Positions 1 to 9,378 of a stretch of 64,000 bases of DNA are shown piece after piece (the stretch's first letter is position 1; each line of letters opens with the position of its first letter). The translations under genes and the position numbers were made by a program. The notes beneath the pieces are model-generated. The model worked only from the letters and a program-made list of their open reading frames with translations, did not search any database and had not been told where the DNA came from. The stretch comes from Arenicellales bacterium (lineage in GTDB: Bacteria > Pseudomonadota > Gammaproteobacteria > Arenicellales > UBA868): contig JASMBC010000003.1 of the NCBI GenBank assembly GCA_030754035.1, positions 1 through 64,000 on the forward strand, in the 5' to 3' direction.

Positions 1-1
1 C

Positions 2-919
2 AACGACGAAACCATAATTGAGCGCGACGATTCCGGCAGCAGCGATATCCTGTCTTTCGGCGAGAAAACGCTCTACAAAGCTTTACTCAGTCTCACGGGC
101 GCTGTTCGTCTGAATAATACTAACCACAAGGCCATCTCAAGTGCGCGAAAAAAACTTAAGTCCCGGCTCTCGGACGAGTACCACGCAACCTACTTTTTCC
201 AGAACCTGAAGTGGCTGATACCGGGCCTGACAATTTCTGTGATCATGCTGGTCGGCATCGCCGTTGCCGAACCCGAACAACTCCTGCTCTCTGGTATGCC
301 TATGATTTTTCTGTCGGTATTTCTTTTGCAGGCGGGCAGGCTCTGGAAGCAGGGCAGGCGGTTGATTGCAGGAGTCGTTTTCCTGGTTTCTGGATTCGTC
401 GTTACAGCGCAATTTGGATTTTCATTTTTTGGAGATATTAATCTGGTCTTTGCACTGGTTGTGATACTTCTTTTCGGTATCAACACTTTTTTTTACTTTC
501 TCCTCAAAGCGCCTACGCGCCTTGGCCGTAAGACCATGGATGAGATAGAAGGATTCAGAAAATATCTTGGCACTGCTGAGGCCGACCGACTGAACATGCT
601 CACGCCGCCGGAACAGACCCCTGAACTGTATGAAAAATACCTGCCTTATGCGCTGGCTCTGGATGTCGAACAAGAATGGTCCGAGAACTTCAGCGAAGTG
701 CTGGCTCGCGCCGCCCAAAGCGGAGACAGCGCGTACCAACCGCGCTGGTATCACGGCAACTCCTGGGATGCCCACGAGCCGGCCAACTTCGGCAACAGCC
801 TCGGCAGCTCCCTGTCGTCAACGGTCGCCTCCGCCGCCAGCCCACCCGGCTCCAGTTCCGGCTTCAGCGGCGGCTCTTCCGGCGGCGGTGGTGGCGGTGG
901 TGGCGGTGGTGGCTGGTAG
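2..919 (+). CDS. DUF2207-like predicted membrane protein, 5'-truncated by window edge
   Basis: Frame is open from base 2 (NDETIIERDDSGSSDILSFGEKTLYKALLSL...) into the 239..919 ORF. Two or more TM segments, then a Ser/Gly-rich tail ending SGGGGGGGGGGGW, as in DUF2207 proteins. Confidence 0.75.
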   Translation, partial: NDETIIERDDSGSSDILSFGEKTLYKALLSLTGAVRLNNTNHKAISSARKKLKSRLSDEYHATYFFQNLKWLIPGLTISVIMLVGIAVAEPEQLLLSGMPMIFLSVFLLQAGRLWKQGRRLIAGVVFLVSGFVVTAQFGFSFFGDINLVFALVVILLFGINTFFYFLLKAPTRLGRKTMDEIEGFRKYLGTAEADRLNMLTPPEQTPELYEKYLPYALALDVEQEWSENFSEVLARAAQSGDSAYQPRWYHGNSWDAHEPANFGNSLGSSLSSTVASAASPPGSSSGFSGGSSGGGGGGGGGGGW

Positions 920-934
920 GCTGGTCTGTAGAAT

Positions 935-2083
935 CTAACCTGCCGATACTGCCCAGCGCGGGGTCCGGTAACCTCCGGCAAGACCCCCCACCGAAAGCAC
1001 GAGTTGCCACAGGTGGTCCTCCCGCGAACGGAAGGTGCCGGCACTAGCCAGTAGATAGTAGTCGAACATGCGCTTGAAACGCTCGCTGTAACGATCGCAC
1101 AGCGCTGGCCAGGCCGCGTTAAAGTTGCGGTGCCAGGCCATCAGGGTGGGGTCGTAATCAGCACCGAAGTTGTGCCAGTCCTCAATCGTGAAAAACGCGC
1201 TGGCATGCCGCGCCAGAGCGGCAACTGGCGGCACTACTCCGTTCGGAAAAATATACTTTTCTATCCAGCGATCGGTGGCAAATCCACCCCGCCCGGCGCC
1301 GATTGTGTGTAACAGGAAAAGCCCGTCTGCTTTGAGTAGCGACTGGAGCTTGCGAAAAAAAGTACGGTAGTTCTTCTGCCCAACGTGCTCGAACATCCCC
1401 ACCGAGACGATTCGGTCGAACTGCCCCTGCAGGTCGCGGTAATCCTTTATCCTGATCGTGACAGGCAATCCGGCGCAGCGCTCACCTGCCAGTTGTGCCT
1501 GCTCCTTTGAGACCGTGATGCCTGTAACACTGACGCCATGATGCTCAGCCATCCAGCGGGCCAGCCCACCCCAACCGCAGCCGACATCCAACACCTGCAT
1601 GCCGGGTTCCAAACCCAATTTCTCACAGATCATCTGCATTTTATTCACCTGCGCCTGCGCAAGGCATTCGGCCTTGTCCCAGTAGCCGCAGCTGTAATTC
1701 ATGTACGGGTCCAGCATGTGCTCGAAGACGTCGTTACCGATATCGTAGTGCTGTTCCCCAACTTGGAAGGCCCGGTTCCGGCTTTGCCGGTTGAACAGGC
1801 GAGACCTAAGGAAAAAAACCAGAAATCGGAAATTATTGCGCACCCGATCTTCCAGGCCGGCACGAAACGCACGGTTGATCATCTCGTCCAACCGCTGGCA
1901 GTCCCACCAGCCGTCCATGTACGCCTCACCCAGGCCCAGGGTGCCATCACGCAGAACGCGACGGAAAAGGTCAGGGTTATTGACCTGCACGTCCCATTCA
2001 TTGGGACCATCCAGGCGAATACCGGCTGGCTCCAGCAACCCCTGGAAGTGCTTGATCTCTGGAGACTGCACGGCACTTTGCAT
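935..2083 (-). CDS. cfa: Cyclopropane-fatty-acyl-phospholipid synthase
   Basis: 382 aa; SAM-binding motif VLDVGCGWGGLARWMAEHHGVSVTGITVSKEQ and HYDIGNDVFEHMLDPYMNYSCGYW typical of Cfa. Confidence 0.93.
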   Translation of the reverse strand: MQSAVQSPEIKHFQGLLEPAGIRLDGPNEWDVQVNNPDLFRRVLRDGTLGLGEAYMDGWWDCQRLDEMINRAFRAGLEDRVRNNFRFLVFFLRSRLFNRQSRNRAFQVGEQHYDIGNDVFEHMLDPYMNYSCGYWDKAECLAQAQVNKMQMICEKLGLEPGMQVLDVGCGWGGLARWMAEHHGVSVTGITVSKEQAQLAGERCAGLPVTIRIKDYRDLQGQFDRIVSVGMFEHVGQKNYRTFFRKLQSLLKADGLFLLHTIGAGRGGFATDRWIEKYIFPNGVVPPVAALARHASAFFTIEDWHNFGADYDPTLMAWHRNFNAAWPALCDRYSERFKRMFDYYLLASAGTFRSREDHLWQLVLSVGGLAGGYRTPRWAVSAG

Positions 2084-2193
2084 CAGTGGGATCCTCGCGG
2101 GCTGTTGCTCGTTGCCACCTTCGGGATTGGGCCAGTCTAGGCCGGGAAGCCGCGTGCAATCTTACCTGTCGATTATCTGAAAACCAATACGAT

Positions 2194-4299
2194 TTACCGG
2201 GGTGTTGCCTCTGGCAAGCCGCCATCAATCGGCAAGGTGGCGCCGGTGCTGGGCGTACGCCGCTCAAGGAAAAAGAGCACACCCTCTGCGACCTGGCTTG
2301 CCGTAATCTTGGCTTTCAGCAAATTGCGGTTACGGTAGTACTCTTCTAGTCCAGATTGGTCCAGGCCGCGTGCACGCATTCGCTCCGGCCCTACTTCAGC
2401 CCACAGCCCTGAACGGCGTTCACCCTGGGCAAAGACGGCATCCGGGGCAACCATGTTGACCCGAACATCGTTGGCGGCCATCTCCTGGCTGGCTACTCGC
2501 GCCAATTGGTGCGCGGCGGCCTTGGTTGCACTGTAGGCGCCAAAACCAGCACCAGGGGCAAACACATTCTTGGTCGATACTAAAACGATATCGCCGCCCG
2601 TAGCCTGACGCCGGAACAGGCCAGCCGCCGCCCGCAACAGCAGCACCGTGCCGTCGGTGTTGACCCGTTCCAGGCGGCGAAAATGTTCCATATCCATCTC
2701 TTCCAGCGTAGCAACATGGGCTAGGCCTGCGTTGATAACCAGCCCGTCCATACCGCCCCAGACCCGGCATACTTCGGCAAAACTTGCAGCCACTGATTCG
2801 GCCTCAGATACGTCCTGGTGCAGCCCGATGATGCGGTCGCCATAACGCTCAGACAGTTCCCCAACCAGACTCTGGAGACCAGCATCATCCAGGTCAGTTG
2901 CCACCACATGTGCGCCCGCCTGCAGCAGACGGCTGCAAATTCCGGAACCGATTGCGCCGGCTGCACCGGTCACCATGACCACGTCGCCCGTCAGCGGTTG
3001 CTCGCCGTCGCCAAGCTTGAGTTGCTGCTGGGGCAAGTACTCCATGTCGAACAGGTGTTCCTCCTCTGGCACCCGGTAAACACCACCCATAGCGGCGATA
3101 CGGTCTTTCACTTCAAGGGTGTGCGCTGTGACATCCCGGGCAATACGCGCAGCTGCCGCATCCGAGCCGGCACATAAGGCACCAAGGCCGGGAATCAGAA
3201 CCACTCGCGGCCGCAGATCAGTGGCTGTAGCAGTGGTCGGTAGCCTCGATAGGTGGCGTTCAAAATAGTCCTGGTAGTCTTGTGCATACTGAGCCAAAAC
3301 TTCTTCGAGTTGGGATCGCAGCCGTTGCTCGTCATCAAAATCAGGTGCCTCAACCCACGCCGGCAAGAGCCTCGTTCGGATCAGGTGATCACTGGTCAGT
3401 GGTGGCGAGACATGCTGAGAACGGCTCCCGCCCGCCAGGATACCGGCTGTCCAGGCGTCGACCAGAGGCTGCAACACACAACGCCGGTAAGGGCGGCCGT
3501 CGTCCCCGGTCGAGGCTGCGAGCAGGCCACGCAGAACAGGCGCGAGCCGAGCCAGACGGCGGTCCGAGATTTCGGCGGATTCGTCGGTACGTGAATAAGT
3601 CCGTGCCGGTGCAGCCTCAGCGAGATATTGCTCAGCTCGGGAAACCAACTCAATCATCCGGTCATAGCTTTGCCGGGCCGTATCTCCCCAGACAACGATG
3701 CCATGGTGCTCCCAGACCATGGCTCGGGCCTGCGGGACCTTGGGCAATGCCTCCGCCACCTGCCGCGCCAGTGGAAAACCCGGGCGCACATAAGGCAAAA
3801 CCACCACCTCTTCCCCGAGCGCTCGGCGCACGTGGTCGGCCCCGCCCTGCTGGTTGGTCAATGCAAGAATCGCATCGGCGTGGGTATGATCGATGAAACG
3901 GCCTGGCAGAAGCGCGTGCGCCAACGTTTCGATCGAGGGGGCCGGTGCACTCTGGTTAAAGCGGCTGGCGCAGAGTTCATTCAGCATTGCTTGGTCGGAG
4001 ATGGCCGCAAGCGTTTGCAGTGATTGCAGCCGCTGCAGATCGACGGCTACGTGGTCTTGAGGTTCAATCGCTGCCAGGTCAAAACCGGATGCCTTGATGA
4101 ACAGCGCCGGCGCCGGTTCACCAAATACATCTGGGAAGTGATCCTTAAGGGAGGTATTGCCACCACCGTGCAGTACCAGGGAAGGTTCTGCGCCCAGCAG
4201 CCGCCCTGAATAGCTACGCAGAATCAGCTCTCGCGGGTAATCCTCGCCGTAATACGACAACAACGCTTGGGCATCGCGATCGGACCAGCGGTTTTTCAT
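2194..4299 (-). CDS. Bifunctional class II aldolase (RhaD-like) / short-chain dehydrogenase
   Basis: 701 aa; N-terminal class II aldolase (HGGGNTSLKD, DHTHADAILALT, EHHGIVVWG) and C-terminal SDR (VTGAAGAIGSGICSRLLQAGA, YSATKAAAHQLAR). Confidence 0.9.
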   Translation of the reverse strand: MKNRWSDRDAQALLSYYGEDYPRELILRSYSGRLLGAEPSLVLHGGGNTSLKDHFPDVFGEPAPALFIKASGFDLAAIEPQDHVAVDLQRLQSLQTLAAISDQAMLNELCASRFNQSAPAPSIETLAHALLPGRFIDHTHADAILALTNQQGGADHVRRALGEEVVVLPYVRPGFPLARQVAEALPKVPQARAMVWEHHGIVVWGDTARQSYDRMIELVSRAEQYLAEAAPARTYSRTDESAEISDRRLARLAPVLRGLLAASTGDDGRPYRRCVLQPLVDAWTAGILAGGSRSQHVSPPLTSDHLIRTRLLPAWVEAPDFDDEQRLRSQLEEVLAQYAQDYQDYFERHLSRLPTTATATDLRPRVVLIPGLGALCAGSDAAAARIARDVTAHTLEVKDRIAAMGGVYRVPEEEHLFDMEYLPQQQLKLGDGEQPLTGDVVMVTGAAGAIGSGICSRLLQAGAHVVATDLDDAGLQSLVGELSERYGDRIIGLHQDVSEAESVAASFAEVCRVWGGMDGLVINAGLAHVATLEEMDMEHFRRLERVNTDGTVLLLRAAAGLFRRQATGGDIVLVSTKNVFAPGAGFGAYSATKAAAHQLARVASQEMAANDVRVNMVAPDAVFAQGERRSGLWAEVGPERMRARGLDQSGLEEYYRNRNLLKAKITASQVAEGVLFFLERRTPSTGATLPIDGGLPEATPR

Positions 4300-4360
4300 T
4301 AACCAAAAGCAGCCGCGGGCCGCCGACAGGACAGCAGATACTTCGAGTCACAAGTCATTC

Positions 4361-5269
4361 TCAAGGCTGAGAATCCTGCTGATCGCGTATTTCAAGATAA
4401 TAATCGTAGGCTTCCTGCACTCTGGCATTTTCGTGTACTACCTTGCGCACAGCCTGGATCATGGCCAACGGGCATTCGGACTGAAAGATGTTGCGGCCCA
4501 TATCAACCCCGCAGGCACCCTGGTCGACCGCGTTGAAAGCAAGCTCCAGTGCTTCCCGCTCAGGCAGCCTCTTGCCACCCGCGATGACTATGGGAACCGG
4601 GCAGGATGCAACTACCGTATCAAACCCTTGTTCAACGAAATAGGTCTTAACGTACGTTGCACCGAGCTCTGCGCAGATCCGGGTCGCAAGCCGCATGTAA
4701 TTCACATCACGTACCAGATCGCGGCCGACGGCAGTTACCCCCAAGGTAGCGATGCCGTGTTGATTGCCCAGGTCGATCAGGCGGGTCAAATTGTGGATCG
4801 ACTTGGTTTCGTATTCTCCACCGATGAACACTTGCACTGCCATGGCTGCAGCATTCAGCCGAACAGCTTCATCGATGCTGATAGCGATCTCCTCATTGGA
4901 CAATTCCTTCAAGATACTGGGACCGCCGCTCGATCTTAAAACGATACCACCGGTATAGGTGGGCGGGATACAGCTGCGCAGGATGCCCCGTGTCAGCATC
5001 AGGGTATCGGCGTACGGCGTGAGTGGCACAATATTGAGGTCAATGCGCTCGAGCCCACTGGTCGGGCCAAGGAAATAGCCGTGGTCAAACGCCAGCATCA
5101 CGGTGCGGCCTGACCCGGGATTAAAAATCTGCGACAGGCGATTTTGCAGTCCCCAGTCAAGGTGGTTTGAACCTTTAAGGAAAAAGGGTTCATTGCGCGC
5201 AGGAACTTCAGCCTGGTAACTTCTCGCGCTTTCTGTATCTTGGTCAGCCACGTCTTTGTTCTCCCCCAT
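4361..5269 (-). CDS. LsrF-like class I aldolase/thiolase family protein
   Basis: Near-colinear with remembered E. coli Lsr[45 protein letters not shown]..., [18 protein letters not shown]..., [21 protein letters not shown]. Confidence 0.88.
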   Translation of the reverse strand: MGENKDVADQDTESARSYQAEVPARNEPFFLKGSNHLDWGLQNRLSQIFNPGSGRTVMLAFDHGYFLGPTSGLERIDLNIVPLTPYADTLMLTRGILRSCIPPTYTGGIVLRSSGGPSILKELSNEEIAISIDEAVRLNAAAMAVQVFIGGEYETKSIHNLTRLIDLGNQHGIATLGVTAVGRDLVRDVNYMRLATRICAELGATYVKTYFVEQGFDTVVASCPVPIVIAGGKRLPEREALELAFNAVDQGACGVDMGRNIFQSECPLAMIQAVRKVVHENARVQEAYDYYLEIRDQQDSQP

Positions 5270-5440
5270 CTGTTGGTAGTGCCGGATAGTGGGACTCCCT
5301 CATGAGTTCAGTGTAGCCAGTGGGACAATTTCTGTAAACGCGAGCCCTAGCACCAAGTAGGTTTACTCAGATTTTCAACTTGGTAACGAGGCCACGGAAA
5401 CGGTTTGCAGCACGGGTTGGTCTTTAACGATATCGGCGGA

Positions 5441-6019
5441 TCAGGTCTTTCCCCCGGTGAGCCACTTGTGCCCGACCGGGGCCTGGTAGGAGAGACAGGC
5501 ATCGATCACCTCGGCTGGTGTCGAGGCGATAATAAGCATGTCGCGGGTCTGCTGCTTGAGAAATCGTGCCGCCGCCACCTCATCCAGAAACGCGATCAAG
5601 CGGTCAAAGTACCCATCGAGGTTCAAAAGTGCACAAGGCTTATGATGCTCGCCGAGTTGGCCCCAGGTCCAGACCTCGAACAACTCTTCAAGTGTGCCGA
5701 TACCACCTGGCAGGGCGATGAACCCATCCGATAACCCGGCCATCAATGCCTTGCGCTCATGCATCGAGGACACGATGCGCAGATCCTCCACCCCCGGGTG
5801 GGCGAACTCCCTGTCCATCAGTGCCTGTGGAATCACCCCGGTTACGGTACCACCGGCCTCCAGCGCAGCATCGGCAACCGCACCCATCAACCCTACTTGG
5901 GCGCCGCCGTAGACCAATCCAAAGCCACGCCCGGCAATAGCCTGACCAAGTTCCCTTGCACCAGCAAGGTAGCCTGGCCGATCACCGCTACTGGAGCCAC
6001 AAAAAATACAGAGTTTCAT
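5441..6019 (-). CDS. LOG-family (TIGR00730) Rossmann-fold nucleotide hydrolase
   Basis: MKLCIFCGSSSGDRPGYLAGARELG... with GGAQVGLMG, PGGIGTLEELFEVWTW (PGGxGTxxE). The longer ORF start at 6265 is rejected; ATG at 6019 fits the family start. Confidence 0.9.
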   Translation of the reverse strand: MKLCIFCGSSSGDRPGYLAGARELGQAIAGRGFGLVYGGAQVGLMGAVADAALEAGGTVTGVIPQALMDREFAHPGVEDLRIVSSMHERKALMAGLSDGFIALPGGIGTLEELFEVWTWGQLGEHHKPCALLNLDGYFDRLIAFLDEVAAARFLKQQTRDMLIIASTPAEVIDACLSYQAPVGHKWLTGGKT

Positions 6020-6211
6020 ACCATTCTCACTTCCCGAAAAGCCCTGGTGCAATGCTAGCCGGAAAAGGGCTGTCGCTGAAACCGAAAAAAAAATGAGCCA
6101 AGCCGGGCTACAATGACCGATAGTATCCCAACCAGAGTACGGCTGATCCGGCTGCACCAATAAAGCGACGCCAGCTGCCAGACTCGATATTTCAGAAGAG
6201 GAAAATGAGCC

Positions 6212-6565
6212 ATGAGTATTCAAAGACTCCAGACCGGCGAGCGCATGAGCCAGGTCGTCATCCACGGCAATACGGTCTACACCGCGGGCCAGGTCGCACT
6301 GGACGCACCGGGTGAGCCCGTCACTGACCAGACCCGGGACATACTGAAGCGCATAGACAGCCTGCTGGCGCAGGCCGGCAGCGACAAGTCCAGGTTGCTC
6401 AGTGCTACCATCTGGATTTCTGACATGAGCACCTTTGGCGAGATGAACGCTGTCTGGGATGCCTGGGTCGCTCCGGGTGCGACGCCGGCCAGGGCCTGCG
6501 TGGAGGCAAAGCTGGCCACACCCCAGTTCACTGTCGAGATCGCGGTGATCGCGGCCCTTAACTAA
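6212..6565 (+). CDS. RidA/YjgF family enamine/imine deaminase
   Basis: 117 aa; VIHGNTVYTAGQVALDAPGEPVTDQTRDILKRIDSLLAQAG..., ATPQFTVEIAVIAAL; RidA fold length and motifs. Confidence 0.88.
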   Translation: MSIQRLQTGERMSQVVIHGNTVYTAGQVALDAPGEPVTDQTRDILKRIDSLLAQAGSDKSRLLSATIWISDMSTFGEMNAVWDAWVAPGATPARACVEAKLATPQFTVEIAVIAALN

Positions 6566-6585
6566 GGCAACACCCGGGACAGATC

Positions 6586-7845
6586 ATGCGCGTGGTTATC
6601 CTCGGCGCTGGCATCATCGGCGTCACCGCCGCCTGGGAGTGCCTGCGCGACGGCCACCAGGTCACGCTGGTCGACCGCGCCGCCGAACCGGCAAGTTTCG
6701 CCAGCCATGCCAACGCCGGCTTGATCGCGCCGGGGCACTCATACGCCTGGGCCTCACCCCACTCGCCTCGAATCATGCTGCAGTCGCTGTGGCGCAACGA
6801 CCAGGCCATCCGCTTTCACCCCGCTGTCAACCCCGCCCAGTGGGGCTGGATCATGCGCTTTCTTCGCCAGTGCACCGAGGCGCGTACTGCCATCAACACC
6901 CGGCGCAAAACCCGGCTGTGCATCTACTCCCAGGCGCGCTTTGCTGAGGTGATCGCAGAAACCGGTTTCGAATTCGCGCATAACAGCGGCGGGCTCATCT
7001 ACTTTTACCGCTCACAGAAAACCTTTGATGCTGCCGCCGAAAAAAGCGATATTTTGCGCAACGAGGGTCTTGATATTCAGTCGCTGGATCGCACTGCACT
7101 GGTTGCCCGGGATCCCGGGCTGGTTGACGCGCGCGACCATATTGCCGGGGGGCTCTTTGTTCCGACCGACGAAAGTGGTGACGCGCGGTTGTTCGCCCTC
7201 GCACTCACCCAGAAATGCCGGGAAGGTGGCGCCAGATTGTGCATGCAGACCAGCGTCACTGGCCTTGCAACCAACGGCGGCCAGATCTCTGCAGTGCAAA
7301 CATCCGGTGGGACCCTTGAGGGAGATGCGTTCGTGATTGCGCTCGGCGTTTTTAGTCCACACCTGGTCAAGCGGCTCGGCCTGAAACTGCCTATCTACCC
7401 GGTTAAGGGTTACTCGGTGACTTTGCCGGTAGACGCCCGTCACCGCCCGCCGCTCCTGGGTGGCCTGGACGAGGACAACTGGCTAGCCTATTGCCCGATG
7501 GATAAGCGGTTTCGGATCACTGCCACCGCAGAGATTGGCAATTACAACACCGACCACAGACCGAGCGACTTCAAGCGCATGCTGTCTACAACCAGAGAAA
7601 TACTGCCCCGGGCCGCCGACTATTCAGCGCCCGAATACTGGGCTGGGCTGAGGCCGATGACTCCCACCGGACTACCGGTTGTAGGGAAGACCCACTGGGG
7701 CAACCTGTGGCTCAATACCGGCCACGGCCACATGGGCTGGACCATGGCCTGCGGCTCGGCCCGCATTCTGGCCGACCTGCTGGGCAACAAAACACCAGAA
7801 ATTCCGCTGGACGGGATAAACCCGGCGATCATGGGGGGTCACTGA
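6586..7845 (+). CDS. dadA: D-amino acid dehydrogenase (DadA-like FAD oxidoreductase)
   Basis: VVILGAGIIGVTAAWECLRDGHQVTLVDR; NAGLIAPGHSYAWASP; C-terminal GLRPMTPTGLPVVGKT, NTGHGHMGWTMACGS typical of DadA. Confidence 0.88.
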   Translation: MRVVILGAGIIGVTAAWECLRDGHQVTLVDRAAEPASFASHANAGLIAPGHSYAWASPHSPRIMLQSLWRNDQAIRFHPAVNPAQWGWIMRFLRQCTEARTAINTRRKTRLCIYSQARFAEVIAETGFEFAHNSGGLIYFYRSQKTFDAAAEKSDILRNEGLDIQSLDRTALVARDPGLVDARDHIAGGLFVPTDESGDARLFALALTQKCREGGARLCMQTSVTGLATNGGQISAVQTSGGTLEGDAFVIALGVFSPHLVKRLGLKLPIYPVKGYSVTLPVDARHRPPLLGGLDEDNWLAYCPMDKRFRITATAEIGNYNTDHRPSDFKRMLSTTREILPRAADYSAPEYWAGLRPMTPTGLPVVGKTHWGNLWLNTGHGHMGWTMACGSARILADLLGNKTPEIPLDGINPAIMGGH

Positions 7846-8636
7846 TGCCGACGCAACAAGAAACGAGTGCAGGTTTACACACCATCAACCACATACCTTT
7901 CGAGGTGGATAAAGGCATCGCCGCGCGGGCCAGGATCGGCCTGGTGGTGCTGGCAACCGACCATACCATGGAGCACGAGTTTCGCCAGATCGTGACTCTG
8001 CCCGGGGTCGCGTTCTACCACTCGCGTATCCCCAACTCACCGACAGTCAACCCCGACACCTTGCAAGCGATGGCGGGCCACATCAGCGAACGCGCTGCCG
8101 AAATCCTGCCCGGCATGCCGCTCGACGTAGTGGCCTACGGCTGCACCTCAGCCTCGATGGTGATCGGCGAGGAGCGGGTGTTCGAACTGATCCACGCCAC
8201 ACGGCCCGAAGCAGCAGCCACCACTCCGATCACTGCCGCGTTCGCCGCCTTCAAAGCGCTGGGCTGCCGCCGCATCGGCGTACTGACTCCGTACCGGGAC
8301 GACGTCAACCGCATGGTGCGTGAATACATCATAGCCCGGGGTTTCGAAGTGCCGGTGTTTGGCTCTTTCAACGAGGAAAATGACAACACGGTAGCGCGGA
8401 TCTCGGCCCAGAGTCTGCGCGCGGCAATCCTCGAGATTGGCCGCCGGGATGAGGTCGATGCGGTCTTCCTGTCATGCACCAGCCTGCGCCTGGCCGGGGC
8501 GGTCACATCCATCGAGCAGGAACTGGATAAACCGGTGACCTCCTCGAACCACGCGCTGATCTGGCATACCCTGAGGCTCGCCGGCATCGACGAGCCTATC
8601 GGCGGATTCGGCCGGCTGTACCAACTACCCGATTGA
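7845..8636 (+). CDS. Asp/Glu racemase superfamily protein (maleate isomerase/arylmalonate decarboxylase/EutA-like)
   Basis: Two catalytic-type Cys motifs VAYGCTSASMVIG and FLSCTSLR. Start ATG 7845 overlaps the DadA stop (TGATG). Confidence 0.8.
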   Translation: MPTQQETSAGLHTINHIPFEVDKGIAARARIGLVVLATDHTMEHEFRQIVTLPGVAFYHSRIPNSPTVNPDTLQAMAGHISERAAEILPGMPLDVVAYGCTSASMVIGEERVFELIHATRPEAAATTPITAAFAAFKALGCRRIGVLTPYRDDVNRMVREYIIARGFEVPVFGSFNEENDNTVARISAQSLRAAILEIGRRDEVDAVFLSCTSLRLAGAVTSIEQELDKPVTSSNHALIWHTLRLAGIDEPIGGFGRLYQLPD

Positions 8637-8661
8637 ACATCGAGCGCTAGCCACCCCACCC

Positions 8662-9369
8662 TTGCCACAGAAAATTATCCTGGTAGAACACAACCCCGAG
8701 CCGCGGGATAACGGGGCATCGATCTGGCTGGCAGAACAGGGCTTCAAGCTCCACTGGTGCCAGCCGTTCGCGGGCGAGCGCCTGCCGAGTCCCACGGTCG
8801 AGGTCGCGGGGGTCGTTATTCTGGGTGGCAGCCAGAACATCGATGAGATGAGCCGATCTCCTTTTCTTGCCGACGAAGCCTGCTGGCTGGAGACGTGCCT
8901 AGCCCAGCAGATTCCCGTGCTGGGCCTGTGTCTCGGCGGGCAGTTGCTGGCACACGTGCTCGGCGCACACGTAGGGCCGCGAGAGGACGGCACCGTAGAG
9001 TTTGGCTTTTACCCGATACAGCCTGCTGCGCAATGCGCCGACTTTGTTCCCGACAATTTTTTCGTCATGCAATGGCATGGCCGAGGCTTCGAGGTGCCCG
9101 CTGGGGCCGAGGCGCTCGCCGCCGGTGAGGTTTTTCCCAACCAGGCCTTTCGCTACGGCGACACCGCTTACGGCCTGCAGTTCCATCCCGAATGCACGCT
9201 ATCAGTATTGAGACGATGGCAGGAGTACGAGGGAGCGCCCTGGGATAAACCCGGGGCCCAAAACCACGGTGAGCAGGATCGTCTTGCCCAAGTGCACATG
9301 GCGACCATGCACGAGTGGTTCACCAGCCTGCTGGGTCGCCTTTTCTGCGCCACCAACCCCACCATCTGA
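8662..9369 (+). CDS. Class I glutamine amidotransferase-like protein (TTG start)
   Basis: VLGLCLGGQLLAHVLGA nucleophile-elbow Cys, FHPECT His/Glu; GMP-synthase-amidotransferase-like. No ATG at the expected 5' end. Confidence 0.8.
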   Translation: MPQKIILVEHNPEPRDNGASIWLAEQGFKLHWCQPFAGERLPSPTVEVAGVVILGGSQNIDEMSRSPFLADEACWLETCLAQQIPVLGLCLGGQLLAHVLGAHVGPREDGTVEFGFYPIQPAAQCADFVPDNFFVMQWHGRGFEVPAGAEALAAGEVFPNQAFRYGDTAYGLQFHPECTLSVLRRWQEYEGAPWDKPGAQNHGEQDRLAQVHMATMHEWFTSLLGRLFCATNPTI

Positions 9370-9378
9370 GATTCCGCA

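Noticed and set aside
840-919. Gly-rich GGC/GGT tandem tract as an unusual repeat
   Set aside because: A poly-Gly tail ending in W/F is characteristic of DUF2207-type proteins, so it is expected coding sequence.
4433-4939. 168-aa plus-strand ORF
   Set aside because: Antisense to the LsrF-like gene; no domain features.
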